DNA of 64,000 nucleotides. Origin: Cupriavidus lacunae. Its GTDB lineage: Bacteria > Pseudomonadota > Gammaproteobacteria > Burkholderiales > Burkholderiaceae. Below the pieces are notes generated by a model, which was not told the DNA's origin, ran no database searches, and saw only the letters and a program-made list of their open reading frames with translations. This document shows positions 63,869 through 64,000 of this stretch, piece by piece. The position numbers were made by a program, and so were the translations under genes. Positions within the stretch are counted from its first letter, which is position 1; each line of letters begins with the position of its first letter. The stretch is from the NCBI RefSeq assembly GCF_003353055.1, contig NZ_QKWJ01000014.1, positions 65,657 to 129,656 of the forward strand, in the 5' to 3' direction.

Positions 63869-64000
63869 TATGCCGCATGAGGCTCTTGGCGACGCCTGTA
63901 CGGACCACTAATCTCCGGTCAACGAAACGCGCTCCGACTCCGGCAGATCCGCCTGCCGGCCGCCGGGCCAACGCCCCCGAACCTCTGGAACATCATGATC

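Overview
The window is a GC-rich (about two-thirds G+C), gene-dense bacterial segment. Its gene content (a box-type aerobic benzoyl-CoA cluster, a paa cluster led by paaX/paaA, Bug-type solute receptors, taurine/sulfoacetaldehyde genes with xsc-pta) and its protein sequences fit a betaproteobacterium of the Burkholderiales, most probably Cupriavidus/Ralstonia. This is inference from protein resemblance; no rRNA or tRNA gene is present to confirm it. All starts were chosen from Shine-Dalgarno position, overlap with the upstream stop and family N-termini.

Layout. 1-9.8 kb: benzoate uptake and degradation through CoA thioesters. An MFS carrier, benzoate-CoA ligase, BoxD and a DUF4863 protein point left; the regulator BoxR and boxCBA point right; four TGCA-type operators lie between. 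9.8-19.8 kb: phenylacetate. paaX faces paaABCDE-paaN-paaK, a DUF485 protein and an SSS symporter, with a TGATAC-N27-GTATCA operator between. 20-30.7 kb: an EF-G-like GTPase, a divergent SDR/LysR pair, and a six-gene CoA-dependent operon (CoA-transferase, Bug receptor, enoyl-CoA hydratase, SDR, thiolase, DUF35) with a second LysR gene. 30.8-34.4 kb: a three-subunit PaoABC-like molybdenum hydroxylase. 34.4-36.2 kb: a mostly empty stretch with one 23-residue membrane peptide gene, then an SDR gene.

36.3-42.6 kb carries a probable taurine module: TauX/TauY-like dehydrogenase, a MocR-type regulator (TauR candidate), an amino-acid permease and an IclR regulator. Its continuation, xsc-pta and a TSUP-type sulfite exporter, lies at 58.4-62.3 kb. 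The permease and xsc promoters are near copies of each other (TTGACC-N17-TACATT with a downstream GGAAC-N5-GTTCC palindrome), so the two halves probably form one regulon.

Between the halves (42.7-58.4 kb) is the most unusual part. It holds a CobS/CobT-like AAA+/VWA pair, two [2Fe-2S] ferredoxins flanking an unrecognised 108-residue protein, a GntP-type permease, and a rightward operon of TSUP permease, ornithine-cyclodeaminase-like enzyme, haem-oxygenase-like diiron protein, aldehyde dehydrogenase, GlcG-like protein, ferredoxin/FAD reductase and GntR regulator. A small transcript, an amidase and an MFS carrier follow. GTATAC sites, three of them in near-identical promoters, stand before most of these transcripts and point to a single GntR regulon. 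I read this as an uncharacterised oxygenase-dependent catabolic system, perhaps for a nitrogen-containing or sulfonated compound; the substrate cannot be read from the sequence. The window ends with a 4-hydroxyphenylpyruvate-dioxygenase-type gene.
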